Positions 59,918-64,000 of a DNA stretch of 64,000 nt are shown here, piece by piece. Under the pieces are notes generated by a model that had not been told where the DNA came from, ran no database searches, and saw nothing but the letters and a program-made list of their open reading frames with translations. Position 1 is the stretch's first letter; each line of letters opens with the position of its first letter. The DNA comes from Streptomyces sp. CB02056 (lineage in GTDB: Bacteria; Actinomycetota; Actinomycetes; Streptomycetales; Streptomycetaceae): the NCBI RefSeq assembly GCF_001905545.1, contig NZ_LIPD01000007.1:186001-250000 (forward strand), in the 5' to 3' direction. The translations under genes were made by a program, and so were the position numbers.

Positions 59918-60853
59918 GTGCAACGCCCCCTGACCCGACGCCTCACCCGACGCCTGGTCCCGCTGGTGGCGGCGGTCGCCGCGCTGGCGGCCGTCCCCAC
60001 CGCCGCGCCCGCCCAAGGCACCCCAGCCGCACCGACCGCCGGGCACCGGCAGTTCGCCGTCGGCCCCCAGTACGACTCCACCCACGTCTACGTCGAACCT
60101 GGCACCGAGCAGGCCTTCGCGGCCAGTTGGGTGGCCACCTTCGGCGGCAGCACGATCGGGCCGAACGCCACCCAGGTGACCCCCACACCCAGCCGGACGC
60201 TCTCCGAACTGGTCGTCTCCCCGGTGGGCACCCTCTCGGTGTTCGACTACACCACGCCCGTCCCGTACCCCTTCGGCACCGAGCGCACCGGCTGGCTGGT
60301 CACCGACCTCGACCAGGCGGTCCGCGCCGCCCGCGCCGACGGGGCCGCCGTCACCGTGGCGCCGTTCGCCGACCCGATCGGCCGGGACGCCGTCGTCCAG
60401 TTCCCCGGCGGTGTCAACGCCCAGCTGTACGTCCACACCACCCCGCCGTCCTACCCCGGGCTCGCCAGCGTGCCGGAGAACCGGCTCTACCTGTCACCGG
60501 ACGCGGTGGGCGCCTTCCTGCGCAGCTTCCTCGCCTTCACCGACGGCCGGATCGTCTCCGACGACCGCCGGGCCGACGGCGCCGCGATCGGACTGCCCGG
60601 CACCGCCTACCGGCTGCTGCGCCTCACCTCCGGCTTCGGCACCACGACGGTCGCCGTGACGGACGGCCACCTGCCGTACCCCTTCGGCCGGGAGCTCACC
60701 GGCTACGGCGTGGCGGACCTCGGCGCCACCCTGGAGCGGGCGAAGGCCGCCGGCACGTCGGTGCTGTCCGGCCCGGTCCGGGCGGACGGCCGGGACAGCG
60801 CGATGGTGCGGTTCCCCGGCGGCTACATCGCGGAGCTGCACGGCGACCGGTGA
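59918..60853 (+). CDS. Secreted glyoxalase/VOC-superfamily protein
   Basis: 311 residues from a GTG with GGGAGGT eight bases upstream. A signal peptide (about 1-33: RRLVPLVAAVAALAAVPTAA, then APAQG) suggests export. The mature protein has two VOC-like halves, with repeated features TPVPYPFGTERTGWLVTDLDQAV and GHLPYPFGRELTGYGVADLG, and FPGGVNAQLYVH and FPGGYIAELHG closing each half. No substrate is evident. Secreted VOC proteins are uncommon but known in actinomycetes. Confidence 0.8.
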   Translation: MQRPLTRRLTRRLVPLVAAVAALAAVPTAAPAQGTPAAPTAGHRQFAVGPQYDSTHVYVEPGTEQAFAASWVATFGGSTIGPNATQVTPTPSRTLSELVVSPVGTLSVFDYTTPVPYPFGTERTGWLVTDLDQAVRAARADGAAVTVAPFADPIGRDAVVQFPGGVNAQLYVHTTPPSYPGLASVPENRLYLSPDAVGAFLRSFLAFTDGRIVSDDRRADGAAIGLPGTAYRLLRLTSGFGTTTVAVTDGHLPYPFGRELTGYGVADLGATLERAKAAGTSVLSGPVRADGRDSAMVRFPGGYIAELHGDR

Positions 60854-60869
60854 CCCGGCCCGGGGGCGG

Positions 60870-61925
60870 TCACACCGCGATGCCGTACCCCTCCGGGCGG
60901 GCCGCGCCTCCCTGGGCGAGGCCCGCCCGGGCGCACGCCTGCCACTCGCGCGGCGAGACCCCGTAGGCGGCCCGGAAGGCCCGGCTGAAGTGACTGGCGC
61001 TCACGAAGCCCCACCGCCCGGCGACCGCCGCCACGGTCGCCGGGCCACCCGTCGGACCGGTCGCCGGACGGGCCGCCGGACGGGTCGCCGTACGGGCGAG
61101 GTCCCGGCGGCACGCGTCCAGCCGCTGGCGCCGGATCCAGCGGGTCACCGTCACCCCCTCGAAGCCGAACAGCTTGTGCAGGTACCGCACGGACACGTGG
61201 TGGGCCTCGGCGATCCGCTCCGGCGAGAGCTCCGGGTCCCCCAGGTGCCGCAGGATGTGGTCCTTCACCCGGGCCAGGGTGGCCAGGGCCGCCTCGGGCG
61301 CCTCCGGTACGGACCGGCCGCGGCGTTCGTGCGCGAGCACCGCGAGCAGGTCGAGCGCCGTGGTGGCGAGCCAGGCGGCCGCCGGCGGCTCCATGCTCCC
61401 GGCCGAGCGGGAGAGGCAGTCCAGGTAGGCGCCCACCAGGCGGGCTGTGTCGTCCTCGCGGGTGTCGAAGGCCGTCGCCGTGAGCACCCGCAGGTCCTCC
61501 TCGGTGACCCCGACGGCCGAGCGCGGCCAGTGGAAGGCCGTGAAGAGGAACGGCTCCGGCAGCTCCTTGCTGAACGGCCGCCCGGCGTCGGAGATCGCGA
61601 AGGTGCCCGGGCGCAGCTCCACCTGGCGGCCGTCCTGGAGCAGCCGGGCGGTGCCGCGGTGCTGGAGCGCCAGGGTGAGGTGGTCCTCACCACCGCGGGC
61701 GATCAGCCGGGCGCTGCGTTCGACCCGCTGCGGGCCGGCCTGGACCAGGGAGACCTGGGCAGCGCCCAACCGGTGGCTGGTGATCGTCGCGGGCGCGGGC
61801 GCGTCCTCGCGCAGGACGACGTCGAGCGGGATGAAGGTACGGGAGACCGCCTCGTGCCAGTACTCGGCGCGGTCGGCGGCCGGCACCCCGGCGGTGTCGA
61901 GGACGGCGGACGGGACGACGGACAT
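60870..61925 (-). CDS. AraC-family transcriptional regulator, copy 1
   Basis: 351 residues from ATG 61925 with CAGGAG upstream. The N-terminal half is an AraC-binding-domain-like beta barrel of the NphR/FeaR type (EYWHEAVSRTFIPLDV). The C-terminal half has two helix-turn-helices: LSPERIAEAHHVSVRYLHKLF, and ATVAAVAGRWGFVSASHFSRAFRAAYGVSP. A stretch of RPA/TGP repeats interrupts the second. It converges on the VOC gene and is followed upstream by a paralogue. Confidence 0.93.
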   Translation of the reverse strand: MSVVPSAVLDTAGVPAADRAEYWHEAVSRTFIPLDVVLREDAPAPATITSHRLGAAQVSLVQAGPQRVERSARLIARGGEDHLTLALQHRGTARLLQDGRQVELRPGTFAISDAGRPFSKELPEPFLFTAFHWPRSAVGVTEEDLRVLTATAFDTREDDTARLVGAYLDCLSRSAGSMEPPAAAWLATTALDLLAVLAHERRGRSVPEAPEAALATLARVKDHILRHLGDPELSPERIAEAHHVSVRYLHKLFGFEGVTVTRWIRRQRLDACRRDLARTATRPAARPATGPTGGPATVAAVAGRWGFVSASHFSRAFRAAYGVSPREWQACARAGLAQGGAARPEGYGIAV

Positions 61926-62011
61926 CTGTGCTCCTGTTCGGTCTGCGGGCCCGACCGCGCCGGATTGTGCCTCGGCGGCGGTGGCCCAAGTCGTGCTGGT
62001 TCTACGGCTCG

Positions 62012-62980
62012 TCAGCAGGCCCCGTCGGTCCGGAGCGGGCGCCAGTCGCGCGGCGAGACCCCGTACGCGGCGCGGAAGGCCCGGCTGAAGTGCGCCGGGT
62101 TGACGAAGCCCCAGCGCTGGGCGACCACCGACACGGTCGGGGCGGTCCGGCCGCGGCGGCCCAGTTCGCGGGCGCAGGCCTCCAGGCGGCGCTGCCGGAC
62201 GAGCCGGCTCACCGTCACTCCCTCGTGCTCGAACAGCCGGTGCAGGTACCGCACCGAGATCCGGTGGGCGTGCGCGATCCGCTCGGGCGTCAGCTCCGGG
62301 TCGCCCAGCCGCTGGTCGATGTACTCCCGCACCCGCCGGACCAGGTGCTCGTTCGGCCCGCCGAGGCCACCTGGACCCGAGCCGTCCGCCGCCAGCTGGA
62401 CGACCAGCGCGCTCACCAGGTCGGCGACCCGCCCGGCCAGCTGGTCCCCGACCGGGCCGGGGTAGGAGTGCGCGGAGGCGGCCAGGGTGCCGAGGAAGGG
62501 CCCCAGCACCGGCCCGCAGCCGTCCGCCGGACCGACGGCCGTACCCGCCGCGTGCCGCAGGTCGCGCTCCGACACGCCCAGCAGCCTGCACGGCAGCTGG
62601 AACAGGTGGGTACGGAAGCGCCCCGGGTACTCGACGGCGAACGGCCGCCCGGCGTCGTACAGGACGAGCCCGCCCGGCGGCACCTCCGCGCGGCGCCCGT
62701 CCTGCTCCAGCACGGCCCGGCCGGACTCCTGCACCCCGACCCCGACCCGCGGCTCGGTGCGCGGGGCCGGGGCGATCAGGTCGGCGCTACGGGAGAACCG
62801 GGCGGTGTCCCCGTCCAGGGTGAAGATCCGCACGTAGCCGAGCCGGTGCGACACCGGGAGCCCGTCGAACGGCCGCCCGGTGAGCGGGTGCGCCCCCACC
62901 GGCACCGGCGCCGCCGCACCGCCCCGGAACGCGGCCCTCCCCTCGTCCACGACCGCCCCGGCCGTCCCCCGCACACCCAT
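62012..62980 (-). CDS. AraC-family transcriptional regulator, copy 2
   Basis: 322 residues from ATG 62980 with GGGAGGAC upstream. The domain order is as in the neighbouring copy 1: beta-barrel ligand domain, then LTPERIAHAHRISVRYLHRLF and a second helix-turn-helix ending FSRAFRAAYGVSPRDW. The DNA-binding halves are strongly alike, while the ligand domains differ, which suggests a tandem duplication followed by divergence of the sensed ligand. It lies 86 bases upstream of copy 1. Confidence 0.92.
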   Translation of the reverse strand: MGVRGTAGAVVDEGRAAFRGGAAAPVPVGAHPLTGRPFDGLPVSHRLGYVRIFTLDGDTARFSRSADLIAPAPRTEPRVGVGVQESGRAVLEQDGRRAEVPPGGLVLYDAGRPFAVEYPGRFRTHLFQLPCRLLGVSERDLRHAAGTAVGPADGCGPVLGPFLGTLAASAHSYPGPVGDQLAGRVADLVSALVVQLAADGSGPGGLGGPNEHLVRRVREYIDQRLGDPELTPERIAHAHRISVRYLHRLFEHEGVTVSRLVRQRRLEACARELGRRGRTAPTVSVVAQRWGFVNPAHFSRAFRAAYGVSPRDWRPLRTDGAC

Positions 62981-63041
62981 CTGACCGTCCTCCCGTCGAA
63001 GCCCTGCGCGACTCAGCCTGGACTTCGACGGCAACGGCCCG

Positions 63042-64000
63042 TTAGGTCATCTGACTGCCTGGTTCGACAGCGGTCGGAGGAAGCGCCGTCCCGGCCGGTC
63101 GACCGCCGTCGAGGGCATGGGCGAGCGCGGCCCGAGAAGTGATGCCGAGCTTCGGGAAGATCCGGTACAGGTGGGCCCCGACGGTGCGGGGCGACAGCTG
63201 GAGCTCCCGGCCGATCTCCTTGTTCGTCAGGCCGGTCGCGGCCAGCCGGGCGATGCGCAGCTCGTGGCCGGTCAGGCCGGACGGTCCGGCGGCAGGCCCG
63301 GCCGGCGGCAGGGCCGCGGAGTCCCCGGCGGCCCGCAGTTCCTCCTCGCACCACCGGGCCCAGGGCTCCGCCCGGAGGCGGCGGAACACGTGGTGGGCCG
63401 CGCGCAGCGGCTCCCGGGCCCCGGGGCGGTGGCGCCGGCGCAGCCACCCGCCGTGGGCGAGCCGCAGCCGGGCGAGGTCGAACGCCCACCGCTCGGCGCC
63501 CGGCACGGCGTACGCGGCGCGGTAGGCGGCGTCGGCCTCGTCGTCGGCGGCGGCCAGGGCGGTGGCGGCCGCGAAGAGGAAGGCGTGGCGGCCGGAGATC
63601 TCCGCCGAGCGGGCCGCGCGTCCGGCCGCGAGGTGCTGCCGGGCCTCCTCGTGCCGGCCGGTGTGCACGGCGGCCGTCACCAGGTCGAGGACCAGCGTGT
63701 GGTGCCAGGGCCGGCCGCCGGGCAGGTGTCCGGGCGGGGTGAGCTCGCAGAAGTGGGCGTACGCCTCCTCGTAGCGCCGGTGGGCGAGCGCGGCCAGGCC
63801 GCGCAGGTGGCTCAGGCGGTCCAGGACGTACCGCATCCGGGCGCGGGTGGCGGTCGGCCGGACGGCCTGTTCGATCTCCCGCAGGCCGTCCTCGTCGCCC
63901 CGGCCGGCCAGGAAGTGGGCGTGGTACAGGCGGAACACCAGGGCGTTGGTGCGGTAGCCGAGCTCCTCCGCGATCCCGGCCTCGCGCAGGCAGACGGCCG
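63042..64000 (-). CDS. LuxR-family regulator, C-terminal part (N-terminus beyond window)
   Basis: The frame is open to the right edge, giving about 318 residues of C-terminal sequence ending in a TAA. The visible part begins in a helical repeat region rich in Ala, Arg and Leu (TPR-like, HRRYEEAYAHF and HTGRHEEARQHL), and ends with a GerE/LuxR helix-turn-helix (LTGHELRIARLAATGLTNKEIGRELQLSPRTV, quoted here as GLTNKEIGRELQL and SPRTVGAHLYRIF). The layout is that of large LAL-type regulators, whose ATPase half would lie beyond the window. Target genes are unknown; it is about 50 kb from the ansamycin genes. Confidence 0.85.
   Translation of the reverse strand, partial: AVCLREAGIAEELGYRTNALVFRLYHAHFLAGRGDEDGLREIEQAVRPTATRARMRYVLDRLSHLRGLAALAHRRYEEAYAHFCELTPPGHLPGGRPWHHTLVLDLVTAAVHTGRHEEARQHLAAGRAARSAEISGRHAFLFAAATALAAADDEADAAYRAAYAVPGAERWAFDLARLRLAHGGWLRRRHRPGAREPLRAAHHVFRRLRAEPWARWCEEELRAAGDSAALPPAGPAAGPSGLTGHELRIARLAATGLTNKEIGRELQLSPRTVGAHLYRIFPKLGITSRAALAHALDGGRPAGTALPPTAVEPGSQMT

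Overview
The window is very GC-rich, with codon use strongly biased to G/C in third positions, frequent GTG and TTG starts, stop/start overlaps of the GTGA type, and gene families typical of Streptomycetaceae (RamB/ScfR-like regulators, two-step cobalamin uptake, an LAXTG surface anchor, ansamycin genes). I read it as chromosomal DNA of a Streptomyces- or Kitasatospora-like actinomycete. The species cannot be told from the sequence.

Layout. (1) 1-17761 is one end of an ansamycin biosynthetic cluster. A giant modular polyketide synthase runs leftwards off the window (10453 to 1): an acyl-ligase loading module, a complete module 1 (KS-AT-DH-KR-ACP) and the start of module 2. Upstream lies a 3-amino-5-hydroxybenzoate (AHBA) cassette in two divergent groups: AHBA synthase, oxidoreductase and phosphatase on the minus strand; type II aminodehydroquinase, ROK kinase, aminodehydroquinate synthase and a shikimate-dehydrogenase homologue on the plus strand. 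The aminoDAHP synthase and the macrolactam-forming amide synthase are not in view. (2) 17887-21806 is a cobalamin-riboswitch-controlled BtuF-BtuC-BtuD uptake operon ending in a CbiX/ferredoxin fusion. (3) 22061-24976 is a ferredoxin, ferredoxin reductase and P450 trio. (4) 25005-38005 holds central carbon genes: isocitrate lyase, malate synthase, 3-hydroxybutyryl-CoA dehydrogenase and a methylcitrate operon (prpD-prpB-prpC), with two RamB/PrpR-like regulators and shared operator-like motifs. A CbiZ salvage enzyme and a polysaccharide deacetylase are interspersed. (5) 38070-42402 carries folate and methionine genes (folP, metF, metE); metE has its own cobalamin riboswitch.

(6) 42887-55681 is the most interesting part. 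Three secreted proteins carry alpha/alpha-barrel (terpenoid-cyclase-like) domains. Three proteins carry a compact YWSYW-type domain that I recognise as DUF4430 / transcobalamin C-terminal-like, and a fourth possible copy is diverged. Together these resemble the two halves of vertebrate intrinsic factor and transcobalamin. One is LAXTG-anchored, one is membrane-anchored, and they are translationally coupled to a complete ECF transporter (T, fused A1-A2, S). Three unusually short cobalamin-riboswitch-like RNAs drive these genes, and precorrin-6A synthase (cobF) is next door. I infer a surface B12-capture and import system.

(7) 55936-64000 is ordinary accessory metabolism and regulation: amidohydrolase, isochorismatase-family hydrolase, DoxX, DUF1275 and VOC proteins, two adjacent AraC regulators, and the C-terminal part of a LuxR-family regulator cut by the right edge.

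The unifying thread of regions 2, 4, 5 and 6 is corrinoid supply: import by two transporter types, remodelling (CbiZ), synthesis (CobF), and a B12-independent bypass (MetE) switched by B12.
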